Below are positions 9,025 through 17,340 of a DNA stretch of 64,000 nt, piece by piece (within the stretch, counting starts at the first letter, position 1; each line of letters starts with the position of its first letter). The notes beneath the pieces were generated by a model. That model saw only the letters and a program-made list of their open reading frames with translations. It did not search any database and was not told the origin of the DNA. The translations under genes were made by a program, and so were the position numbers. This DNA is from Leptospirales bacterium (GTDB lineage Bacteria > Spirochaetota > Leptospiria > Leptospirales > Leptonemataceae): NCBI GenBank assembly GCA_019694685.1, contig JAIBBM010000017.1:1-64000 (forward strand), written 5' to 3'.

Positions 9025-9696
9025 GTGCTTCCTCCGGTCTATCCGATCCTCGATGTAAGCACAGTTCGCGCAGAGAAACTGAACGAACTCGAATTGCTCG
9101 AAAGCTGGATTCGCAGCGGCCTGAATTTCGTGCAGATCAGATGGAAGGAGTCGGGCCTCGCAGAGTATGTATCCTACGGACAAAAACTCAAATCACATTT
9201 TCCTGCTCTGCGCATTGTAGCCAACGATCACTACCGCGCAGTGATGGAAAGACCGGATGTTTTTGAGCTGGTTCATCTGGGTCAGGAAGACTACTCGCGA
9301 ATCCCAGAATTGCCTGACCGGGTCCGTTTTGGAATCTCCACACACAATGCAAGGCAGATGGAAGTGGCAATCGCCATGTTTAAGAGAGGCTTGCCTGGTT
9401 CCTACATTGCACTCGGGCCCGTTCGTCCAACAAAGTCCAAACCTACCGGAACCGATCCTGTCCTGAGTGAATCTGAACTGGCGGAATGCCTGCAGTTGTT
9501 TCGATCGTCCTCTCTTGATCTGGTTCTGATCGGTGGAATCGACTCGGAGAACATTTCTTCTATTGTTTACCCTGGTTTTGCAAGAGACTACGGTTTTGTT
9601 CCCACAGTAGCAGTCATCCGGGGTGCCCTGGGTTCTGGCCTGACTCCCATAGCAGAAAGGATCCGCCAGGAGAGATCGGGGCTGAAAGATCGTTGA
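9025..9696 (+). CDS. thiE: Thiamine-phosphate synthase ThiE
   Basis: A TIM-barrel enzyme that joins HMP pyrophosphate to the thiazole phosphate to give thiamine monophosphate. Seen here: FVQIRWKE near the N-terminus, LRIVANDHYR, FGISTHN, ALGPVRPTKSK (phosphate-binding loop) and LVLIGGID near the end. Length, 223 aa from GTG 9025, is normal. GTG 9025 is chosen because GGAGGAGG ends 5-6 bases before it; a TTG at 9010 would lie inside thiS upstream of that site. The single base between the thiS stop and this start indicates co-translation. Two C-terminal stretches are less conserved than usual, but the active-site loops are intact. Confidence 0.9.
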   Translation: MLPPVYPILDVSTVRAEKLNELELLESWIRSGLNFVQIRWKESGLAEYVSYGQKLKSHFPALRIVANDHYRAVMERPDVFELVHLGQEDYSRIPELPDRVRFGISTHNARQMEVAIAMFKRGLPGSYIALGPVRPTKSKPTGTDPVLSESELAECLQLFRSSSLDLVLIGGIDSENISSIVYPGFARDYGFVPTVAVIRGALGSGLTPIAERIRQERSGLKDR

Positions 9697-9727
9697 CTGG
9701 ATGGGTGCGCGACATAATCTGATTCCC
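9693..9727 (+). promoter_or_regulatory. Candidate near-leaderless promoter of the wecG-like gene
   Basis: TTGACT (9693-9698) starts 35 bases before ATG 9728; AT-rich CATAAT lies between but at short spacing. It supports a promoter inside the 3' flank of thiE and the downstream start choice. Weak on its own; see the finding on shared promoter geometry. Confidence 0.3.
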
Positions 9728-10561
9728 ATGAACGGCGTGATGGAGCCAGAAACATATTCGTCTGCCCGGGAAGACCGGGACTACCTTCTGGAATACAAAT
9801 CGGTCGATCTGCGCAGTCTCAGACGCGAAAGCGTTCTGGACGTTCCAGTAGATAACGTCACTCGCGACGAAGCAGTGGCACTTCTCCTGGACCTCATTGA
9901 AAAAAAGAAAGGTCCTCACGCAGTCATGTTCATGGATCCAGTGAAACTTTCTGCGATCCGTCCTGGAATGAAGAATCATTGGATCGCAGAGCAGGCCAGA
10001 GTGATCCTGCCGGACGGCGCTGGCATGCTCTGGGCTTCGAGAATGCTTCGTCATCCTCTCAAAGAAAGAATTCCAATGATCGCGTTTCTCATGGATATCG
10101 TTCGTCTTTCCATGAAGAAGGAATTCACGATCTATTTGCTTGGTTCCAAAGTAGATACAGTTGAAAAAGCATTTCACAATTTGAACAAGAGCTTTCCTGG
10201 AGTTCGAATCATCGGACGCCACGGTGGGCATTTTGACGCGGAGCGTGGAGAGCTGGTGCGCCAGGCTCTGCGTAAGTCGTCGCCTGACGTTATTTTTCTT
10301 GGGATGGGTTTTCCCACTCAAGAGAAATGGTATCGAGACAACATTGACTTCTTAAGCCGTTCTGTAGTTGTCTTCGTGGATGGAGCTTTTGATGTTCTTT
10401 CGGGTAACGAGCGTAAGGCGCCGGATTGGGCGCAGGTGCGCGGGCTTGCCTGGTTCTGGAGAACCATCACCAGGCCATACAGAGTCCTTCGCTTCCTGAG
10501 GATGATTCGTTTCTACGTTTCCGTGGTCTTCAGAAATCTGAAGATGCGAAACAGCGGCTGA
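9728..10561 (+). CDS. WecG/TagA/CpsF-family glycosyltransferase
   Basis: 277 residues (286 if started at ATG 9701). The GT26 family transfers ManNAc, ManNAcA or similar sugars onto undecaprenyl-linked acceptors for surface polymers. Signatures: VDNVTRDEAV, the segment VILPDGAGMLWASR containing the conserved DG, IYLLGS, IIGRHGGHF, VIFLGMGFPTQEKW, and VFVDGAFDVLSGNERKAP with WAQVRGLAWFWRT near the end. I prefer ATG 9728 because TTGACT lies 35 bases before it and no Shine-Dalgarno precedes 9701. It lies 31 bases after thiE and converges on the large TPR gene with a 2-base gap. Confidence 0.85.
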   Translation: MNGVMEPETYSSAREDRDYLLEYKSVDLRSLRRESVLDVPVDNVTRDEAVALLLDLIEKKKGPHAVMFMDPVKLSAIRPGMKNHWIAEQARVILPDGAGMLWASRMLRHPLKERIPMIAFLMDIVRLSMKKEFTIYLLGSKVDTVEKAFHNLNKSFPGVRIIGRHGGHFDAERGELVRQALRKSSPDVIFLGMGFPTQEKWYRDNIDFLSRSVVVFVDGAFDVLSGNERKAPDWAQVRGLAWFWRTITRPYRVLRFLRMIRFYVSVVFRNLKMRNSG

Positions 10562-10563
10562 TC

Positions 10564-13500
10564 TTATTTCTTTTTCTTCTCAGTAAGACCTGGGAGGGCA
10601 GGCGAAATCCAGTCGTCGAGAGCCGGGTCTGATTTCACAGCAGACCTGAAAGCCTTCTGCAAATTCGTGCGCGCAATTTCATTGTCTTCTTCTACTTTGC
10701 GCGCCGATTCAATCGACTTCCAGTAGTACTTCAGAGAATTCTTCTCCAGATCTTCCAGGCTTCTCTGAGATGCGCCGCGTTTTTTCGCTTCATTGAATTC
10801 CTTTTCATAAACAGCACCCAGATTGTTGTACAGAGCTGCGAGAGTCAGGAACACTTTCTGGTGCTCTGGATCTTCTGGCACCGCGTGATCAATGGATAGA
10901 GCGCGTCTTTCCAGATCGTTTTGCAGTTTCAGATAGTCTCCGAGAGCAGAACGATTTTGATCCGTGTAGTAGTAAGAATTTGCGCGAGCCATGAGCAATA
11001 CAGGGTCAGAGTAGTTGCCAGAATATATATCCTGGAGGCCTTCCCATTCAACGAGCGCGCTTTCAAAGTCAGAGGAAATGTAGTCAATCCAGCCCATCCA
11101 GTAAATGGACTGCACTTTTGCCTTTTCGTCGCGGATCTCTTCTTTGAGAGCCTGACCGAAGTAGTCGCGAGCCTGAGACAACAGCTCTCGCCTCTTCTGA
11201 GTTTCTGATGTTTCCGCGTTGCGCCCGCGATCAGGATAGATGCGCGAATCTGCGAATGCTTCCTTGTTTTCTCTGGGCGTTCCCGCATATTTCAGGAAGA
11301 GGAGGGAGCCCATGTCGTAGAACAGTAGCCCACGGTCTCCGGCGATGAGCGTTTCGTCTTCCGGTTTTGCGCCGTAGTCATCTTTGTATTGATTGTAGAG
11401 CTCCAGAGATTTCTTGAAATATTCCTCTGCTCTTGCGAAATCCAGGTTATCTCTATAGTATGCGCCCATTTCGCGCACGGCAAGATAGTGGCGTGGGTCG
11501 TGCTGATGCGCATTCTGGAACTGACGCAGAGCGCGAAGAGTTTCTTTCTGTTTCAGGAGGAAGCGGCCGCGTTGATAGAATCCTTCGCCGTAGCTGGCTC
11601 CGTTGATGATTTCTCCGTCTCTTTCGTCTTCTTTCTTGAAAACAAGTTCGAGTAGATGAGTTGCATTGTCTTCTAGACCCAGTCCCGTCACAGAGTTCAC
11701 TGGATCTACCTGATAACGAATGCGAACGTCATCTTCATTCAGATCAATGTAGAATCCCGCAAGCTTTGTGAGCAGGTAGATGGGTAGATCTTTTTCAAGT
11801 CCCAGCCTTTGAATGAGACGATGTTTTTCGAGTACGTATCGCGGATCCTGGTTTTCGTGCCAGATCTGGATGTAAGTGTTGAGCAGGCCCGCGTGTCCTT
11901 TGATTTCGTTTGGAAACTTCTCTATGATCTTGTTGTATTCACGCGCAGCAGATGCGTACTCTTTTCTATTGTAATAGACTTCACCAATGCCTGAGCGTGC
12001 ATCCACGTCATCCGGCATTTCCATGAGTGTGAGAATCAAACGATAGTAGTCGATTCCCAGGTCGTCGTTCTTGTACTTCTGTCCTTCTGGTCTTCGAGTA
12101 AAGCTCTGCGCATTGTGTGAATGAAACTTACCAAGAGAAAGTAATGTGCGCTTGTCGAGGTTGCCGTCTCTCAGACGAGTGACTGTGTAGGCACCGGGAA
12201 CTTCCAGTTTGCGTTTTACGTTCTGTCTATCGAGGAATTCGGCTCTGTCTCCCTTTGCCTGTTGCTCGGGGGAGGGAAACTTGCTTCCATCTTTGAGTCG
12301 GATGAGAGGCGCGCGTGCAGCTGGATCGGCCCAGTCGTAGGCTGGCTCCACGCGTCCAAATAGTTTTTCGAAAGCATCATCGTAGTATCCGGCACGCAGA
12401 TAGGCCAGGCCGTACTTGTTCATTACTTCCGGATCATAGGTTCCGCTCGAAGAAAGTGCTTTCTGGTAGAATGCTTCCGCGCGCTTTCTGTGCGCTTCTC
12501 TTTCATTCCCTGTAGTCAGCGCTGCCTGGGAGAGTTCTGCCAGGCCGTCTTTGTATCTGCCCGCGATGGAAAGCTTGTTGTAGAGCAGAACAGAACCAAA
12601 GGCAATCAACGTGGCAACAACTCCACCTAACACTGCGAAGATGGTAATCCTGACTTTCTTTCTGCGCCCGGCGATTTCTTCCGGACTCATGCCATCCGCG
12701 TAGATGATCTGTACGCCGTCCTTTCTGTACTGGGGCGGAGTCAGATCCGGACGATATCCGATTCTTGGTTCGAGGAAATCTGCGATTGCATCAGGCGTTG
12801 CCTGATCGATCAGCATATGCATGATGAGTTGCTGATCGCTTCTCGATACTTTTTCGTCTACAGTGGCGGTGATAATTGCTTTTTTGAGGCCAGGCGGAAT
12901 CTCATCCAGGCGTGCCCGAATTTTTGCGAGTTCTTCATCCGTGAATTCGTCTCCGATTCCCTGCGACAGGTTTGCCTGACGCGTCATGTCGGAGAGATCA
13001 CCTGTATCAAATGCGCCTGAATCCGAATCCGAATCAGAAGGAGCCAGATCAGATAGACCTGTCAGATCGGTGGTAAGATCTCCTAGATCCGACTCGTCTG
13101 CAGTGGCATCAAAAGACGCAACTCCTGCATCTGGAGCGGGTGTTGAGCCCGCAGATTCTCCTGCTGAAAAATCGGAACTGCCAAAATCAGAAGTTGCGGA
13201 AAAGTCAGCGCCGCCGGCGTCAAAGCCTGTATCAGAAGAAGAAAGAGAGTCGCCGCCGAATGAATCTGTGTCCGGAGCGATCGAATCGGTCAGGTCAAAC
13301 GAAGAAGTAGCTTCTCCGCCGCCAAACGCATCATCGCCACCGAGGGAAGGGGAGGATTCAAAATCAGAGAAAGAAGAAGTCTCCCCGCCAAAGTCCATGT
13401 CAGATGTGGCCGGTGTTTCGGAAGGAGAGCCAAAATCAAAAGATTCGGCCGCCTCTGCTGCTGGCTCATCCGTTTGTTCCGCGAACGCATCGCCAGTAGA

Positions 13501-14073
13501 TTCTGTGGATTCTGCCCCGAATGGATCCGTTTCAGTGGAAAGACCGCCGCCAAAATCTGTGTCTGCATGGGCTTCTTCTTCTGATCCAAAATCAAAGTCA
13601 GTCGCTGGAGTGGCTGGTTCTTCCGGAGTCGCCAGATCTGTTTCGCCAAAATCGAATGTCTCTGCAGGTGTTTCAGTGGCGGGTTCTGTGACTTCTGCGG
13701 ATGGTTCTTCTCCGCCTGGTTCAAATGAAAACGAGTCGGATCCCAGATCGCCTGAATCTGCAAATGAATCTGAAGAGGTCGTGGACTCTGGTTCAAATTC
13801 AAAGCTGGATTCTGCGCCTTCTTCTTCGGGGCTTGCTTCGCCTCCATCAGGAAATGCAGATGCGTCCGGCAGGCCGGATTCGCCTGCGTCTAGATCCAAT
13901 TCCCCTTCTTCTCCGGGTCCGCCGTCTGCCATGATGCGGTCGAGGTCCGTCATGTCAGACTTGAACTTCTCTTCCATGGGAAAGAGAGGTCTGCCCGCCT
14001 GCGTAAGCGGTTCGAGCAGTGTGCCAACCTGCTTTAACTCATCCGGGGTAAGTTCGATCTTTTCTTCGGCCAC
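10564..14073 (-). CDS. Large membrane TPR protein with acidic Ser/Thr-rich N-terminal domain
   Basis: 1169 residues in three parts. Residues 1-60 are an ordered start. About 60-390 form a low-complexity stretch rich in Asp, Glu, Ser, Gly and Phe (repeating DFGS, SFDF, ETPA-like words), probably disordered and cytoplasmic. A single membrane segment follows at about 475-498 (ITIFAVLGGVVATLIAFGSVLL). The C-terminal 650 residues are periplasmic TPR repeats (RALRQFQNAHQHDPRHYLAVREMGAYYRDN and others) ending in a short lysine run. Before the membrane segment is a predicted helical domain, 390-460. Spirochaetes carry such TPR anchors, but I cannot name a function. It is monocistronic, divergent from the CBM48 gene. 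Confidence 0.8.
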   Translation of the reverse strand: MAEEKIELTPDELKQVGTLLEPLTQAGRPLFPMEEKFKSDMTDLDRIMADGGPGEEGELDLDAGESGLPDASAFPDGGEASPEEEGAESSFEFEPESTTSSDSFADSGDLGSDSFSFEPGGEEPSAEVTEPATETPAETFDFGETDLATPEEPATPATDFDFGSEEEAHADTDFGGGLSTETDPFGAESTESTGDAFAEQTDEPAAEAAESFDFGSPSETPATSDMDFGGETSSFSDFESSPSLGGDDAFGGGEATSSFDLTDSIAPDTDSFGGDSLSSSDTGFDAGGADFSATSDFGSSDFSAGESAGSTPAPDAGVASFDATADESDLGDLTTDLTGLSDLAPSDSDSDSGAFDTGDLSDMTRQANLSQGIGDEFTDEELAKIRARLDEIPPGLKKAIITATVDEKVSRSDQQLIMHMLIDQATPDAIADFLEPRIGYRPDLTPPQYRKDGVQIIYADGMSPEEIAGRRKKVRITIFAVLGGVVATLIAFGSVLLYNKLSIAGRYKDGLAELSQAALTTGNEREAHRKRAEAFYQKALSSSGTYDPEVMNKYGLAYLRAGYYDDAFEKLFGRVEPAYDWADPAARAPLIRLKDGSKFPSPEQQAKGDRAEFLDRQNVKRKLEVPGAYTVTRLRDGNLDKRTLLSLGKFHSHNAQSFTRRPEGQKYKNDDLGIDYYRLILTLMEMPDDVDARSGIGEVYYNRKEYASAAREYNKIIEKFPNEIKGHAGLLNTYIQIWHENQDPRYVLEKHRLIQRLGLEKDLPIYLLTKLAGFYIDLNEDDVRIRYQVDPVNSVTGLGLEDNATHLLELVFKKEDERDGEIINGASYGEGFYQRGRFLLKQKETLRALRQFQNAHQHDPRHYLAVREMGAYYRDNLDFARAEEYFKKSLELYNQYKDDYGAKPEDETLIAGDRGLLFYDMGSLLFLKYAGTPRENKEAFADSRIYPDRGRNAETSETQKRRELLSQARDYFGQALKEEIRDEKAKVQSIYWMGWIDYISSDFESALVEWEGLQDIYSGNYSDPVLLMARANSYYYTDQNRSALGDYLKLQNDLERRALSIDHAVPEDPEHQKVFLTLAALYNNLGAVYEKEFNEAKKRGASQRSLEDLEKNSLKYYWKSIESARKVEEDNEIARTNLQKAFRSAVKSDPALDDWISPALPGLTEKKKK

Positions 14074-14135
14074 GGTGCTCTGCTTAAAGGAAACTACTCA
14101 GGGAAACCTATTTGATTATCGACACTTTTAGGGAG

Positions 14136-14975
14136 ATGATCCGCAAAGCATTTCTTACAGCTGCCCTGTCCTCCATTTTTTGCGCGCCTCTGGTGGCCGA
14201 GGACTGGGTCGGATCCTACGATTCGTCCGTCATTGCAGAGACGCCCGAAGACCCTGTAGTCTATTCTCTCGAAACCATTGAAAAACTGCGTAGATCCGTG
14301 AGTCCCAGATACGTTCGTGTGCTCGATTGGCGTTCGGGCCAGGGCAAACCGGGCCTCGTCAAGGGGATTCTTTTTACATGCGAAGCCCTTCGTTCGAAGG
14401 ATGTGGCCGTGGCAGGAGACTTCAGTGGCTGGAAGCCATTGCAGATGAAACGCAATCGGAATGGCATTTTCTTCTATATTCTGCCAATTCGCGAAGTAGA
14501 AGAGGGAAAGAGAATCCTATCGTATCGATACAAGTTCCAGTCTGCAGGAATCTGGTTTCATGATCCGCGAAATCCAGCGCGAATCGACGATGGCCTGGGC
14601 GGCTACGTCTCCCATTTCGAGCTGGAGAAAGAGGACGTAAATCGTCAGGCGGCCTTCCGAGTTCTGCGCGAAGCGCATCCCGGAAAGGAGAGGCTGGTTG
14701 AGTTTGCAGTTCATGAGAAAGCGCTGGGTCGGGCCGCGAAGAGAAAGTCTGTGACGAACGTGGCGATCGTTGGCGATTTTAACGGTTGGAACCCGGATCA
14801 TGACTGGCTGAAGAGAGACGAAGACGGAATCTACAGGCTGCGTCTGAGGCTCCCTCCTGGCGAATATCCGTACGTTCTGATTGTGGACGGCAAATGGGTG
14901 CTTGATCCTTACAACCCGCAGACACGCAAACATTCGCGTCTCGATGATCTGGTTTCATTTGCAATCATTCAATAG
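14136..14975 (+). CDS. Exported protein with two CBM48/AMPK-type glycogen-binding domains
   Basis: 279 residues. The signal peptide ends near VAEDW, so it should be exported. Two early-set/CBM48 modules follow, at about 72-155 (DVAVAGDFSGW, then SYRYKFQ) and 190-279 (NVAIVGDFNGWNP, then YPYVLIVDGKWVLDPYNP). Both keep the GDF.GW core and aromatic residues that bind alpha-glucans in AMPK-beta and branching enzymes. No catalytic domain is attached. The start ATG 14136 is directly preceded by AGGGAG; TTG 14112 is less likely. It overlaps the M23 peptidase gene by 32 bases. Its ligand outside the cytoplasm is unlikely to be glycogen; a glycan or a protein partner is my inference. Confidence 0.8.
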   Translation: MIRKAFLTAALSSIFCAPLVAEDWVGSYDSSVIAETPEDPVVYSLETIEKLRRSVSPRYVRVLDWRSGQGKPGLVKGILFTCEALRSKDVAVAGDFSGWKPLQMKRNRNGIFFYILPIREVEEGKRILSYRYKFQSAGIWFHDPRNPARIDDGLGGYVSHFELEKEDVNRQAAFRVLREAHPGKERLVEFAVHEKALGRAAKRKSVTNVAIVGDFNGWNPDHDWLKRDEDGIYRLRLRLPPGEYPYVLIVDGKWVLDPYNPQTRKHSRLDDLVSFAIIQ

Positions 14976-16632
14976 ATTCAGATTCGCACTGCTGGCTCTG
15001 TTTGCACTGGCATCCTTCTGGATGATTGGTGCCGATCCCCATACGCCCGTACTCGAGCCCCCTCTGGATATCAAGCTTCGGATTTCAGGAAGTTTTGGAG
15101 AGTACCGTCCTGCGAGTCGGTATCATCATGGTGTGGACATCAAGACATTTGAGCAGAATGGGATTCCAGTGCATGCACCGTTAGACGGCTTTGTTTCAAG
15201 AATTCACACATCTGAATACGGATATGGAAATGGATTGTTCTTTTCGAGTGGAAAATACGAATTTACGTTTGGCCATCTAAACGATTTTAGAGGCGTTCGC
15301 CCGGACCTTGAAGAATACAGGCTGGCCGTGCGAATTCTACAGCCAGATCACATAGCAGTGGTTACACCACCTCCCTGGTTCACATTCAAAAAAGGAGACC
15401 AAATGGCTCGCACTGGCGAAAGCGGGCTCGGCGCGCCTCACCTTCATTTTGAAGTGCGCGAAAACGGTACGTACAGAAATCCTCTCGCCTTCTCGGGTAT
15501 GGAGATTCGGGATGATACGGCTCCTGAGATTCTCGACGTGATTGCGGAGACTCCCACTGCTCGTTTTAAAATTCCAGCCATCAAGAACGGTGCACACTAT
15601 GATCTTGCGTCCGCTCTTCCGACCGGGCCAGTGCGTCTTTTGATTGGATGCGTTGATACGCAGTCTGCGCTCAACCGAAACGGAGTTGCCTATTTACGTT
15701 TTGAAGTGAACGGCAAAGAAGAATACTCTAGAACCGTGGACTCCATAGAGCCGCAGCAGCTACTCCTGGCAGATGGTCTCTATCACCCGACTCTTACGAT
15801 CATCGGAAAAGTTTACTATTACTATCTTTATGCAAGACCGGCGGAATATCCAGATCGTACGGGAAAAGCACTTGTGACTCTGGCGGATGTAACAGGAAAC
15901 ACTGCGGATCTTCGAATTGAATTCCAAAAGGGGGCAGATGTTACCCGTTATGCGTTGATGGAAGCTCCGCAGAGAGGAAATGCGGCGCATGCATCGGCAC
16001 CTGGCGGTTTGATCGATGTGACGACGTACGGCCAGAACGCCACGCTGGGTCTGGTGGCCGCACCATTGCCGTCTGGAGTCTTAAAGGAGGGTCTTGTGCA
16101 GGCTGGCCCATCTTTCTATTTGAGCGGCAGGGATCTAACCATGCGCGATGGCCTCAGGTTGCAGTATCACGGGCAGTTTGCGAATGCTTCTCTCTACGTG
16201 GTGCATCCTGTTTCCAGAGCAGTCAATCTGATTGGCGCGGGGAAGGCTGCGGGTGCTTCCACTGCATTTGATTTTCCCATGTACCGCGGAGAAGGTTGGA
16301 TTGTTCCGCTTTATGACAAAATTGCGCCTCGAGTGGAACGTGTGATGCTTTACGGTGGTCTAACGCCTGACACAAAAGAGGATCGTGATCCAGAAACCGG
16401 AGGATGGTTTCGCGAATACTATATATCTGACGCAGGCAGCGGAGTTCGTCCGGAAACTTTGCAAGTCTTGCTGAACGGAAATTCGTACCCGTATACGTGG
16501 AAGGCGGATCGCAGTGTGGTGGCGGTCAGCGTTCCCAGGTCCTTCGCGCGCGATGGCGCGCTTCTGAGCATTCGCATGGAAGATGTTGCAGGCAATCGGT
16601 CCGATTGGTTTTTGGACACGATTGTCCCATGA
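14944..16632 (+). CDS. M23-family (LytM-like) peptidase
   Basis: 562 residues with an N-terminal hydrophobic signal. A LytM/M23 zinc metallopeptidase domain fills about residues 45-180: HHGVDI (first His and Asp ligands, near 60), GHLNDF near 109 and HLHFEVR (near 166-170). These residues are complete, so it may cleave peptidoglycan cross-links. The remaining 380 residues are beta-sandwich-like and end with a segment on chain orientation (FREYYISDAGSGV, VEDVAGN-like). ATG 14944 lies inside the preceding gene; an earlier in-frame ATG (14881) lacks a signal peptide. It overlaps the PAP2_C gene by ATGA. Likely an envelope hydrolase of a three-gene operon. Confidence 0.85.
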   Translation: MIWFHLQSFNRFRFALLALFALASFWMIGADPHTPVLEPPLDIKLRISGSFGEYRPASRYHHGVDIKTFEQNGIPVHAPLDGFVSRIHTSEYGYGNGLFFSSGKYEFTFGHLNDFRGVRPDLEEYRLAVRILQPDHIAVVTPPPWFTFKKGDQMARTGESGLGAPHLHFEVRENGTYRNPLAFSGMEIRDDTAPEILDVIAETPTARFKIPAIKNGAHYDLASALPTGPVRLLIGCVDTQSALNRNGVAYLRFEVNGKEEYSRTVDSIEPQQLLLADGLYHPTLTIIGKVYYYYLYARPAEYPDRTGKALVTLADVTGNTADLRIEFQKGADVTRYALMEAPQRGNAAHASAPGGLIDVTTYGQNATLGLVAAPLPSGVLKEGLVQAGPSFYLSGRDLTMRDGLRLQYHGQFANASLYVVHPVSRAVNLIGAGKAAGASTAFDFPMYRGEGWIVPLYDKIAPRVERVMLYGGLTPDTKEDRDPETGGWFREYYISDAGSGVRPETLQVLLNGNSYPYTWKADRSVVAVSVPRSFARDGALLSIRMEDVAGNRSDWFLDTIVP

Positions 16633-17297
16633 GTTACCCACGACGAGAGATCGCACTCGGAATTTTCTATCAGTATTCTTCTTACGTGATCATGCAGACG
16701 TTTTGTCTTCTCGCGGAGACTACGCGCGGACCCACTTTGCCGGATCGACTTCACGAGTGGATACACGCCGATCGCACTCTTGCTGTATACAATTCAACCA
16801 TCTGGCTACCTGGAGTACTGGTCTTCATTGCGTTTCTGGCGATTCGCAGTCCCATGGCCTGCGTGAACTATATGCGCGTGGGCGCAGTAGTCACTGTATT
16901 TCGCGGACTCTTCATTTTCGCAACCAGTCTTGGTCCACCTCTCGCTGTGATGTCAGATGCGCCACCCGCCATGCTTTCTTTGACCCGGGAATCGATCACT
17001 CTTCCCCTCCTGATACGGCAGTGGATTCCTCTCGATGTTCTGTACGGAGGAAGTGGTTTGTCTGCCGCCTATTTGACCCAGGATCTTTTCTTCTCAGGGC
17101 ATACCGCAACCACATTCCTTTTTTGTCTCGTAACCCGGGGGTGGATCAGGACGGTATCTGTGTTCTTTCATATAGTCACAGTTGCTTTACTCATTTTAAC
17201 GCATGAGCACTACACGATTGATATCTTGGGTGCTTACTTTGTAGTCTATGCTGTTCATTCATTCTTCGAGCGAAGAGACTTGCTCTTATCCGCCTGA
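16629..17297 (+). CDS. PAP2_C-type membrane lipid phosphatase/phosphotransferase
   Basis: 222 residues with about six membrane segments. Two motifs match the PAP2_C (sphingomyelin-synthase-related) branch of the lipid phosphate phosphatase superfamily: FFSGHTA (His near 157) and HEHYTIDILGAYF (His and Asp near 192-196). Family members dephosphorylate lipid phosphates or move phosphocholine or phosphoethanolamine head groups. The canonical first motif KX6RP is not evident, as in the PAP2_C branch. ATG 16629 overlaps the M23 stop (ATGA). Preference between phosphatase and transferase cannot be settled by sequence alone. Confidence 0.72.
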   Translation: MSYPRREIALGIFYQYSSYVIMQTFCLLAETTRGPTLPDRLHEWIHADRTLAVYNSTIWLPGVLVFIAFLAIRSPMACVNYMRVGAVVTVFRGLFIFATSLGPPLAVMSDAPPAMLSLTRESITLPLLIRQWIPLDVLYGGSGLSAAYLTQDLFFSGHTATTFLFCLVTRGWIRTVSVFFHIVTVALLILTHEHYTIDILGAYFVVYAVHSFFERRDLLLSA

Positions 17298-17301
17298 AAA
17301 A

Positions 17302-17324
17302 CGGTGGATTCCTTGTGTCCGCCG
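17302..17324 (+). terminator. Possible hairpin between the PAP2_C gene and secA
   Basis: CGGTGGA (17302-17308) pairs with TCCGCCG (17318-17324), 7 pairs including one G-U, with a 9-base loop. There is no T-run, so it is at best a weak terminator or attenuator ahead of secA. Confidence 0.25.
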
Positions 17325-17340
17325 GGGAATTTGACAGATT

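Noticed and set aside
12986-14131. 381-codon plus-strand frame rich in Ser, Pro, Glu
   Set aside because: It is the antisense shadow of the low-complexity Asp/Glu/Ser/Phe region of the TPR protein; no domain, no Shine-Dalgarno.
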